From an uncultured Lachnospiraceae bacterium (GTDB lineage Bacteria > Bacillota > Clostridia > Lachnospirales > Lachnospiraceae), in NCBI GenBank assembly GCA_946633495.1, contig CAMPAX010000079.1:1-9243 (forward strand): DNA of 9,243 nt. Reading direction: 5' to 3'. Of the stretch, positions 1 to 6,468 are shown in pieces. Under the pieces are notes generated by a model. That model was not told the origin of the DNA. It was given only the letters and a program-made list of their open reading frames with translations, and did not search any database. The number at the start of each line of letters is the position of its first letter. Positions within the stretch are counted from its first letter, which is position 1. Made by a program: the position numbers and the translations under genes.

Positions 1-42
1 TGATTTTCGGCAGATGATTTTCGGCAGATGATTTTCGGCGGA
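1..42. repeat. Three tandem copies of a 14-bp repeat
   Basis: The unit TGATTTTCGGCAGA occurs at 1-14 and 15-28, and a third copy with one change (GGCGGA at its end) is at 29-42. Each unit contains TGA and 14 is not a multiple of 3, so the array places a forward stop codon in all three frames. It is therefore non-coding on the + strand. The array touches the window edge and may continue upstream. Its function is unknown. Confidence 0.85.
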
Positions 43-58
43 TCCGGAAATCCGGATC
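41..58. repeat. Perfect 8-bp inverted repeat upstream of the redox operon
   Basis: GATCCGGA at 41-48 and its exact reverse complement TCCGGATC at 51-58 are separated by AA. No T-tract follows, so this is not a classical intrinsic terminator. It lies about 90 bp upstream of the predicted -10 box, so it could be a distal operator or simply a structured repeat. Confidence 0.55.
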
Positions 59-107
59 ATCGCAGATTGAACTATCTAACGGGTAAAAGTTTCTCCAAAT
101 TATCATG

Positions 108-122
108 ATCGAATTTATCGAT
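108..122. promoter_or_regulatory. Possible operator dyad ATCGA-N5-TCGAT
   Basis: ATCGA (108-112) and TCGAT (118-122) form a perfect 5-bp dyad around ATTTA. It would sit at about -54 to -40 relative to a start site near 162, which is a common activator position. It does not match the Rex consensus that I know (TTGTTAA-N4-TTAACAA type). Five-base arms in AT-rich DNA can occur by chance. Confidence 0.2.
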
Positions 123-146
123 TTTCTGCGCTTTGTACCAAATATA

Positions 147-155
147 TGATATAAT
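147..155 (+). promoter_or_regulatory. Extended -10 promoter of the polyferredoxin-PFOR operon
   Basis: TGATATAAT contains a consensus TATAAT (150-155) preceded by the extended -10 TG (147-148). With a 17-bp spacer the -35 position holds TGCGCT (127-132), which is poor, so the TG extension probably does the work or an activator helps. Transcription would start near 161-163. That leaves a leader of about 40 nt before the ATG at 202. Confidence 0.65.
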
Positions 156-188
156 TTAAAAGTCGGAATGTTACAGAATCAACAATTT

Positions 189-194
189 AGGGGG
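189..194 (+). promoter_or_regulatory. Ribosome binding site of the polyferredoxin gene
   Basis: AGGGGG lies 7 nt upstream of the ATG at 202 and supports that start. Confidence 0.6.
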
Positions 195-201
195 TTACCA
201 G

Positions 202-1392
202 ATGAAAGAACAAAACACTGCCGCTTTGTCGGAGCAGGTGGCGTTTATCGCCTGTGCCGGAAGCGCGGCCGGAAAGGCCAGATTCAAAGACCGATGTCAG
301 AGCTGCAAAGAAGCAGTGGACTCCGGTTTTGTCAGAGGAGAATGCAAAAGCGGATGCGTGGGTGTGGGGTCCTGCATAGCCGCATGCAGTCAGAATGCCA
401 TCCGGATCGAAGACGGTAAGATGGTGATCGACAGAGACCGCTGCAACGGCTGCGGCGATTGCGCAGCGGCGGATGTATGTCCCCAGGGACTGATCCGCAT
501 GATCCCGAGAGAGGCTACGAACTTTATTCCCTGCTCCTCCACCGAGGAAGAGGAAGATGTGGTTCGTAAGACCTGCGGTTATGGCTGTATCGCCTGCGGA
601 GAGTGCGAACGTGCATGCCCGAGAGGCGCAGTCTCCATCGTGGATCATCATGCGGTGATCGATTATACAAAATGCGCCGGCTGCGAATCCTGTACCGTGC
701 GCTGCAAAAAGAAGATCATCGTCGATACCCTTCACGACCTGACAAAGCTGAAGGAGAAGGTGGCATTTGTCCGCTGCTCCGGCGGATCCAAATTATCCGC
801 AGCTTTTAAGGCACTGGGAATTCAGACCTGCGAGGAAGCAGTGAAGCTGGATGCAAAGGCCATGGGGCTCTGCACCACCGGCTGCTGCGGACAGGGCAGC
901 TGTACGGCGGTCTGCCGCTATGGAGCGATCACCGTGGTGAACGGAACAGCCGTGGTAGATCCGGAGAAATGCGTGGGCTGCCGGGATTGTACCTATGCCT
1001 GCCCGAAACACCTGATCACCATCGTTCCTTATCAGGGAATGAAGCTGGTTCCCTGCTCCTCTACGGCTGATTACGAAGATAAATCAGAGGTCTGCGATTC
1101 TGCATGTATTGCCTGCGAAGACTGCATGAACAACTGTCCGAACGGTGCCATTTACATGGAGGAGAAGCATGCAGTGGTGGATCCGGAGCTTTGCGAGAAC
1201 TGCCGTATGTGTCAGAGTGTCTGCATGCGAAATGTGATTCGGGAACAGAGCGTACCGGAGTATATCTACCTGCAGCGTGCGGCTCTGGCGAATGATGCGC
1301 TGGATGAAACTCCCGAAAGCGTAGAGGCGGATCCTGAATCTGCTTTGAATACCGGGAAAGAAGGATCGGTTGTGAAGGGAGGTGACCGCTGA
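202..1392 (+). CDS. Soluble polyferredoxin built from two RnfB-like modules
   Basis: This is a 396-residue iron-sulfur protein, probably a cytoplasmic electron carrier. Two homologous modules, about residues 13-172 and 187-345, each resemble the cluster-bearing C-terminal part of RnfB. Each module carries four cysteine motifs: C-x3-C-x5-C-x3-C (C48-C62; C224-C238), a ferredoxin motif (C81-C93; C257-C267), C-x3-C-x2-C-x2-C-x3-C (C125-C139; C298-C312) and another ferredoxin motif (C158-C168; C331-C341). That suggests up to eight [4Fe-4S] clusters. Residues 48-87 and 224-263 align without gaps with 19 of 40 identical, so the protein arose by internal duplication. No signal peptide or membrane helix is seen, unlike RnfB, whose N-terminus is membrane-anchored. 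The second motif of module 1 has an odd C87-x5-C93 spacing, against x3 in module 2. About 50 residues at the C-terminus are acidic and cluster-free. The stop overlaps the PFOR start by one base, so the two proteins are probably made together. The role as PFOR electron acceptor is inferred from this context. Confidence 0.88.
   Translation: MKEQNTAALSEQVAFIACAGSAAGKARFKDRCQSCKEAVDSGFVRGECKSGCVGVGSCIAACSQNAIRIEDGKMVIDRDRCNGCGDCAAADVCPQGLIRMIPREATNFIPCSSTEEEEDVVRKTCGYGCIACGECERACPRGAVSIVDHHAVIDYTKCAGCESCTVRCKKKIIVDTLHDLTKLKEKVAFVRCSGGSKLSAAFKALGIQTCEEAVKLDAKAMGLCTTGCCGQGSCTAVCRYGAITVVNGTAVVDPEKCVGCRDCTYACPKHLITIVPYQGMKLVPCSSTADYEDKSEVCDSACIACEDCMNNCPNGAIYMEEKHAVVDPELCENCRMCQSVCMRNVIREQSVPEYIYLQRAALANDALDETPESVEADPESALNTGKEGSVVKGGDR
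1375..1385 (+). promoter_or_regulatory. Strong ribosome binding site inside the polyferredoxin 3' end
   Basis: AAGGGAGGTGA ends 6 nt before the ATG at 1392, and its GGGAGG core is 9 nt away. It fixes the PFOR start even though that ATG overlaps the upstream TGA stop (TGATG). This arrangement favours termination-reinitiation coupling. Confidence 0.8.
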
Positions 1393-4300
1393 TGCGTGTT
1401 AGAAAAACTATGGATGGAAATACGGCGGCAGCTCATGTAGCCTACGCTTTCTCTGAAGTATCGGCGATCTATCCCATCACTCCTTCCTCGCCTATGGCGG
1501 AAAGTATGGATGAATGGGCGGCGGGCGGAAGGAAGAACCTCTTCGGCGAGCCAGTCCGGATCATCGAGATGGAATCGGAAGGCGGTGCCGCAGGTGCGGT
1601 ACACGGTTCCATCACGGCGGGCGCATATACCACCACATTTACGGCATCGCAGGGACTGCTTCTGATGATACCGAATATGTACAAGCTGGCGGGAGAGCAG
1701 ACTCCCACGGTATTCCACGTGGCTGCCCGGGCGCTTGCCACACATGCGCTTTCTATCTTCGGAGATCACTCCGATGTTATGAGCTGCCGGCAGACGGGCT
1801 TTGCCATGCTCTGCTCCAACAATGTGCAGCAGGTCATGGATCTGGCAGCAGTGGCGCATCTGTCCACGATCGCGGGAAAACTTCCCATGCTGCATTTCTT
1901 TGACGGATTCCGGACCTCCCATGAGTATCAGAAGATCGAAGTCTGGGACTACGAGGATCTTCGGGATATGGTGGACTGGGACGCAGTTCGCCGTTTCCGG
2001 GAACATGCCCTGAATCCGGAGCATCCACATTTGCTTGGTTCTGCGGAACAGCCGGAAACCTTCTTCCAGCACCGGGAAGCCTGCAACACGGCTTATCTCG
2101 AGACGGCAGAAACCGTGGCCCGTTACATGGATATGGTAAATGCCAAACTGGGAACGGACTATAAGCCCTTTAATTACTATGGAGCACCGGACGCCACGGA
2201 AGTTCTGGTGGCTATGGGATCCGTCTGCGACGCGGCTGAGGAGATCGTAGATTATCTGAATGCCAAAGGACATAAGACCGGTATTGTGGAAGTACATCTG
2301 TACCGTCCTTTCTCTGCAGATTATCTTACCCGCGTTTTGCCGGAGACGGTAAAAAAGATCGCAGTCCTGGATCGTACCAAGGAACCTGGAAGCCCGGGAG
2401 AACCGCTGTTCCTGGACATCTGCTCTGCACTGCGTGATACAAAGTGGAAGGACTGCCTTATCGTGGGCGGCCGCTACGGTCTCGGCTCCAAGGATGTACA
2501 GCCGGGGGACATCCAGGCGGCGTTCGAGAATCTTTGGAGTGACACGCCGAAGAAGGAATTTACGCTGTCCATCACGGATGATGTTACCGGTCTTTCTCTT
2601 CCGGTTACCTCCAATCCGGATGTGGCTCCGAAGGGAACGGTTGCATGTAAATTCTGGGGACTTGGCGCGGACGGTACCGTAGGCGCGAACAAGAACTCCG
2701 TGAAGATCATCGGTGACCATACGGACAAATATGTTCAGGCGTATTTCCAGTACGACTCCAAGAAATCCGGCGGCGTGACCATCTCACACCTTCGGTTCGG
2801 CGACAGCCCCATCAAGTCCACCTACTATGTAAAGCAGGCGGATTTTGTGGCATGCCATAACAGCGCATATCTTACCAGGTATGAAATGGTGCAGGATGTA
2901 AAACCGGGCGGTTCCTTCCTGCTGAACTGTACCTGGACGGACGAGGAACTGGAAGAGCACCTGCCGGCAGCTGTGAAAAAATATATCGCGGAGAATAACA
3001 TTCATTTCTATACCTGTAACGCGGTGGAGATCGCGAAGCGGGTGGGACTGGGTGCCCGCCGGACCAATTCCGTGCTGCAGGCGGCGTATTTCCAGATCGC
3101 ACAGATCATCGATATCAATGAAGCTGTGGGTTACATGAAGGATGCCATCGTGAAGACTTATTCCAGGAAGGGTCAGAATATCGTGGACATGAACTGTGCA
3201 GCCGTGGACGGCGGCGTGGAGAGCGTTCATGAGGTAAAGGTCCCCGAGGCATGGAAGACGGTCCCGGAGGATCCGGCGCCGACACCGCTGGTGGGCCGCG
3301 ATAAGCTGCACACCGATTATCTGAATAATATTCTGGTTCCCACGAATACCCTTGCCGGTGACAGCTGTCCTGTGTCCGTCTTTGTGGATACGGCAGACGG
3401 ACTGCTTCCCTCCGGAACCGCCATGTACGAGAAGCGCGGCATCGCTGCGGATCTTCCTCACTGGTGTTCGGGCAATTGTATGCAGTGCAACATGTGCGCT
3501 TATGTATGTCCTCACGGGGTGATCCGGCCCTTCGTTCTGACAGCGGAGGAAGCAAAAAAATATCCGGATGCAAAACCCATGAAGGGAACGAAGGATCTCT
3601 TTTTTGTACTGGGCTTCTCTGCCAGGGACTGCACCGGCTGCGGCTCCTGCGCGGATGTCTGCCCCGCCAGAAAGAAGGCTTTGGAAATGCACTCCATGGA
3701 TACGGAGTTCATGGAGGCGGCACAGGCCAGGTACGATGAGCTTTTTGCAACGATCCATAATGAAGACCGGAAGATTCCCTTTGACGAATCCACCATCAAG
3801 GGTTCGCAGTTTGCGCAGCCGCTGATGGAATTCTCCGGGGCTTGTCCCGGCTGCGGCGAGTCGCCGTATGCAAAGCTGGTGACCCAGCTCTTCGGTGACC
3901 GGATGCTTGTGGCAAATGCCACCGGCTGTACCATGATCTGGGGCTGTTCCGCACCCTCCACGCCTTACACCGTGAATAAGGATGGACGCGGACCGGCCTG
4001 GGCAAACTCCCTCTTCGAGGATAATGCGGAATTCGGCTATGGTATGGCAACGGCTGTGAATGCACGCCGGAAAGAGCTTCGTACTGCGGTAGAGGCTTTA
4101 AAGGAGAACAGCGCTGTCAGCACAGCGGCGGAGAACTGGCTCCGTTTCATGAATGACGGCAAAGCGCCCCGGATCGTGGGAAAAGAGCTCCTGGAGAAAT
4201 GCAGGTCCATCGCTTCCACAGATGCCAACGCCGCCTATGTGACGGCACATGCGGACCTTCTCGGAAAGCCTTCCGTATGGATCTTCGGAGGTGACGGCTG

Positions 4301-4970
4301 GGCGTACGATATCGGTTACGGCGGATTGGATCATGTTCTGGCTTCCGGTGAAAATGTAAATGTCCTTGTATTTGATACGGAAGTTTATTCCAACACGGGC
4401 GGCCAGGCCTCCAAGGCAACCCCCATCGGTGCCGTGGCAAAATTCGCGGCAGCGGGTAAGCAGGTGAAGAAGAAGGATCTGGCACAGATCGCCATGGCTT
4501 ACGGATACATTTATGTGGCACAGATCGCCATGGGAGCAAATCCGGCACAAACGCTGAAGGCGCTTCGTGAGGCAGAGGCTTACGATGGTCCGTCCCTCAT
4601 CATTGCGTATGCACCGTGTATCAATCACGGCGTGAAGGCAGGTATGAACCGGAGCATGGAGGAGATGAGACATGCGGTCCGTTCCGGATACTGGAATCTG
4701 CTTCGCTATGATCCGCGCCTTGCTGAGCAGGGTAAGAATCCGCTGATGCTCGACAGCAGCCGGCCTACCGACAGCTATCGGGATTTCCTGATGGGAGAGG
4801 TTCGTTACAATTCCCTGAAGCTCCGCTTCCCCGATGAGGCAGAAAAGCTTTTTGCAGCGGGAGAGAAGGGGGCAAAGGAACGCTTTGAAACATTGAAACA
4901 GAAGGCGAAAAACGGACAGGATGTGAAGGCTTACGGGAACGCTGATCAGAAAGGAGGAAATGCACAGTGA
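1392..4970 (+). CDS. nifJ: Pyruvate:ferredoxin (flavodoxin) oxidoreductase, single-chain
   Basis: This enzyme oxidises pyruvate and CoA to acetyl-CoA and CO2 while reducing ferredoxin, using thiamine diphosphate and three [4Fe-4S] clusters. Its 1192 residues match the usual length of the homodimeric, single-chain family. In the N-terminal domain I see YPITPSS (27-33), the MESEGG segment with E63, and R113. These correspond to Thr31, Glu64 and Arg114 of the Desulfovibrio africanus enzyme. The internal ferredoxin domain has C696/C699/C702/C706 and C747/C750/C753/C757. The proximal cluster ligands are C818, C821, C846 and C1076. The thiamine diphosphate site is GDGWAYDIGYGG (967-978) followed by SNTGGQ (1000-1005). 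All catalytic and cluster residues I can check are present, so it should be active. It overlaps the polyferredoxin by 1 nt and the flavoprotein by 4 nt. The C-terminal tail (about 1160-1192) is Lys/Gly-rich and looks like a linker. Confidence 0.98.
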   Translation: MRVRKTMDGNTAAAHVAYAFSEVSAIYPITPSSPMAESMDEWAAGGRKNLFGEPVRIIEMESEGGAAGAVHGSITAGAYTTTFTASQGLLLMIPNMYKLAGEQTPTVFHVAARALATHALSIFGDHSDVMSCRQTGFAMLCSNNVQQVMDLAAVAHLSTIAGKLPMLHFFDGFRTSHEYQKIEVWDYEDLRDMVDWDAVRRFREHALNPEHPHLLGSAEQPETFFQHREACNTAYLETAETVARYMDMVNAKLGTDYKPFNYYGAPDATEVLVAMGSVCDAAEEIVDYLNAKGHKTGIVEVHLYRPFSADYLTRVLPETVKKIAVLDRTKEPGSPGEPLFLDICSALRDTKWKDCLIVGGRYGLGSKDVQPGDIQAAFENLWSDTPKKEFTLSITDDVTGLSLPVTSNPDVAPKGTVACKFWGLGADGTVGANKNSVKIIGDHTDKYVQAYFQYDSKKSGGVTISHLRFGDSPIKSTYYVKQADFVACHNSAYLTRYEMVQDVKPGGSFLLNCTWTDEELEEHLPAAVKKYIAENNIHFYTCNAVEIAKRVGLGARRTNSVLQAAYFQIAQIIDINEAVGYMKDAIVKTYSRKGQNIVDMNCAAVDGGVESVHEVKVPEAWKTVPEDPAPTPLVGRDKLHTDYLNNILVPTNTLAGDSCPVSVFVDTADGLLPSGTAMYEKRGIAADLPHWCSGNCMQCNMCAYVCPHGVIRPFVLTAEEAKKYPDAKPMKGTKDLFFVLGFSARDCTGCGSCADVCPARKKALEMHSMDTEFMEAAQARYDELFATIHNEDRKIPFDESTIKGSQFAQPLMEFSGACPGCGESPYAKLVTQLFGDRMLVANATGCTMIWGCSAPSTPYTVNKDGRGPAWANSLFEDNAEFGYGMATAVNARRKELRTAVEALKENSAVSTAAENWLRFMNDGKAPRIVGKELLEKCRSIASTDANAAYVTAHADLLGKPSVWIFGGDGWAYDIGYGGLDHVLASGENVNVLVFDTEVYSNTGGQASKATPIGAVAKFAAAGKQVKKKDLAQIAMAYGYIYVAQIAMGANPAQTLKALREAEAYDGPSLIIAYAPCINHGVKAGMNRSMEEMRHAVRSGYWNLLRYDPRLAEQGKNPLMLDSSRPTDSYRDFLMGEVRYNSLKLRFPDEAEKLFAAGEKGAKERFETLKQKAKNGQDVKAYGNADQKGGNAQ
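4951..4957 (+). promoter_or_regulatory. Ribosome binding site deciding a GTG start
   Basis: AAGGAGG lies 9 nt upstream of the GTG at 4967, inside the last codons of the PFOR gene. It supports a GTG start overlapping the PFOR TGA (GTGA). The nearby ATG at 4960 is in another frame and too close. Confidence 0.8.
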
Positions 4971-6376
4971 TCAATCTGAACAAGGCAAGAACCAAAATGC
5001 CCGAGCAGGATCCCCGGGCACGAATCCGAAATTTTGATGAGGTGGCTGCCGGTTATACGGAGGAGATGGCTGTCCGCGAGGCCCTTCGGTGTCTCAAATG
5101 CCGGGAACATCCCTGTATGACCTCTGGCTGCCCCATCCATAACAATATTCCTGCATTTATCGAGAAGATCACCGAAGGTGAGTTTGAGGCGGCTTATCAG
5201 ATCCTGACCGAGACCACATCTCTTCCCGCAGTCTGCGGACGGGTTTGTCCTCAGTATCTGCAGTGTGAAGGGAAATGTGTCCGAGGAGAGAAGGGACGTC
5301 CGGTAGCCATCGGCGCACTGGAGCGTTTTGTGGCAGACTGGCATAGGCACCATGCAGCAGAAGAGACGGAAGGAGCGCCGGGCGCGGCTTCGGAAGGAAT
5401 CGAGGGCACAGCGGACAAAGCTGTCACCGACGCAAAGAATTCGATAAAAACAGCCGTCATCGGCTCCGGTCCGGCAGGCCTTGCCTGCGCAGGTGTTCTG
5501 GCCGAGAAAGGCTATGCGGTTACTCTGTTTGAAAAAGAAGAGATCGCCGGCGGAGTGCTGGCTTACGGAATCCCGAAGTTCCGGCTTCCGGCTGAAATCC
5601 TGGAGAAGGAACTGGACAGTCTCGTTGCGGCGGGAGTTCAGATCGAGACCGGGAAAGAACTGGGAAAGGATTTCACGCTCGCAGATCTGGAAGCCCGGGG
5701 ATTCCGGGGAATCTTCATCGGAAATGGTGCGGGAGAGTCCATGCGTCTCGGGATTCCGGGGCAGGAACTGGAAGGAGTGCTTCCGGCAGCGGCATTTCTC
5801 TATGATGTAAATTGCAGGGGGATATTTCCGGATGCGGAGCATATCGCAGTGATCGGTGGCGGAAATGTGGCCATGGATGCCTGCCGGGCTGCTGTCCGTT
5901 GTCCGTCAGCGAAGAAGGTAACCGTAGTTTATCGCCGTTCCGTAGCGGAAATGCCGGCGGATCCCGCAGAGCTTGCCGAGGCGAAGGCGGAAGGGGTTGA
6001 ATTCCTTTTCCTCACAGCGCCGGTGAAGGTGGTGGGAGAGAACGGTAAGGTTCAGGGGCTTCAGTGTCAGAAGATGGAGCTTACCGAGCCGGATGCATCC
6101 GGCCGGAGAAAACCGGTTCCGGTTCCCGGTTCCGAATTCGTTTTGGATACGGACTGTATCATAGAAGCCATCGGAAGCAGAAGTGATAATTCCTGCGTGG
6201 ATGGAGTTGATACCACGGACCGCGGCCTCATTGTGACCGACCCGGAGACCGGAGCAACCACAAGACCCGGAGTTTATGCGGGGGGAGACACCGTCACCGG
6301 TCCGAAGACCGTTATTGCGGCCATGGGTGCCGGAAGGAAAGCCGCGGAAGCCATGGATGCATATCTTGGAAAATGA
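4967..6376 (+). CDS. NfnB/GltD-family FAD and iron-sulfur NAD(P)H oxidoreductase
   Basis: This 469-residue flavoprotein belongs to the family of the glutamate synthase small subunit (GltD) and NfnB, the large subunit of NADH-dependent ferredoxin:NADP+ oxidoreductase. The N-terminal domain has two cysteine sets, C42/C45/C50/C55 and C90/C94/C100/C104, for two [4Fe-4S] clusters. The FAD site is VIGSGPAGLACAG (164-176), followed by GGVLAYGIPKFRLP (195-208). The NAD(P)H site is VIGGGNVAMDACRAA (295-309) with YRRS (322-325). A second FAD motif, GVYAGGDTVTGPKTVIAAMG (435-454), closes the fold. Two things are odd. The spacing C50-x4-C55 is one residue longer than the x3 I expect. Residues about 126-160 form an Ala/Glu/Gly-rich linker longer than usual. 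Neither NfnA nor the glutamate synthase large subunit is encoded beside it. Because it is coupled to PFOR and the polyferredoxin, I infer that it moves electrons between ferredoxin-level carriers and NAD(P)H. A glutamate synthase role is less likely here. The pyridine nucleotide used cannot be read from the sequence. Confidence 0.9.
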   Translation: MINLNKARTKMPEQDPRARIRNFDEVAAGYTEEMAVREALRCLKCREHPCMTSGCPIHNNIPAFIEKITEGEFEAAYQILTETTSLPAVCGRVCPQYLQCEGKCVRGEKGRPVAIGALERFVADWHRHHAAEETEGAPGAASEGIEGTADKAVTDAKNSIKTAVIGSGPAGLACAGVLAEKGYAVTLFEKEEIAGGVLAYGIPKFRLPAEILEKELDSLVAAGVQIETGKELGKDFTLADLEARGFRGIFIGNGAGESMRLGIPGQELEGVLPAAAFLYDVNCRGIFPDAEHIAVIGGGNVAMDACRAAVRCPSAKKVTVVYRRSVAEMPADPAELAEAKAEGVEFLFLTAPVKVVGENGKVQGLQCQKMELTEPDASGRRKPVPVPGSEFVLDTDCIIEAIGSRSDNSCVDGVDTTDRGLIVTDPETGATTRPGVYAGGDTVTGPKTVIAAMGAGRKAAEAMDAYLGK

Positions 6377-6378
6377 TG

Positions 6379-6387
6379 TGGTAAAAT
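6379..6387 (+). promoter_or_regulatory. Weak candidate promoter for the MmcQ-EVE gene
   Basis: TGGTAAAAT resembles an extended -10 (TG-N-TAAAAT) just after the flavoprotein stop. No -35 is visible 17 bp upstream. A GCAAC-ATAC-GTTGC hairpin (6401-6414) follows without a T-tract, so there is no clear terminator between the two genes and read-through is plausible. Confidence 0.2.
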
Positions 6388-6453
6388 GCCTTTGCTCCCG
6401 GCAACATACGTTGCAGATCAGGAATGGTTATGACGGATTCGATCCGGCAGACA

Positions 6454-6459
6454 GGGAGG
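6454..6459 (+). promoter_or_regulatory. Ribosome binding site that moves the start to 6469
   Basis: GGGAGG, within AGGGAGGAG (6453-6461), is 9 nt before the ATG at 6469. It is only 3 nt before the ATG at 6463, and the in-frame ATG at 6424 has no ribosome binding site. The start at 6469 is therefore preferred. Confidence 0.75.
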
Positions 6460-6468
6460 AGCATGCAA

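Noticed and set aside
1..42. CRISPR-like repeat
   Set aside because: The 14-bp units are contiguous with no spacers and there are no cas genes.
41..58. Inverted repeat as terminator of an upstream gene
   Set aside because: The loop is only 2 nt and no T-tract follows on the + strand.
187..735. Minus-strand open frame of 182 codons opposite the polyferredoxin
   Set aside because: The + strand encodes a clear cysteine-motif protein here; the minus frame has no independent support.
1266..2720. Long open frame on the minus strand (484 codons) opposite the start of PFOR
   Set aside because: It lies antisense to a fully recognised PFOR coding region, has no ribosome binding site I can see and no recognisable domain. 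Long antisense frames are common opposite GC-rich genes.
2784..3758. Minus-strand open frame of 324 codons
   Set aside because: It is antisense to the middle of PFOR. Its His/Arg/Cys-rich composition is typical of a reverse-frame shadow.
4946..5842. Minus-strand open frame of 298 codons
   Set aside because: It is antisense to the flavoprotein, whose motifs prove the + strand is coding. No domain is visible in it.
6401..6414. GCAAC-ATAC-GTTGC hairpin as terminator of the redox operon
   Set aside because: The stem is only 5 bp and there is no T-tract, so it is not convincing.
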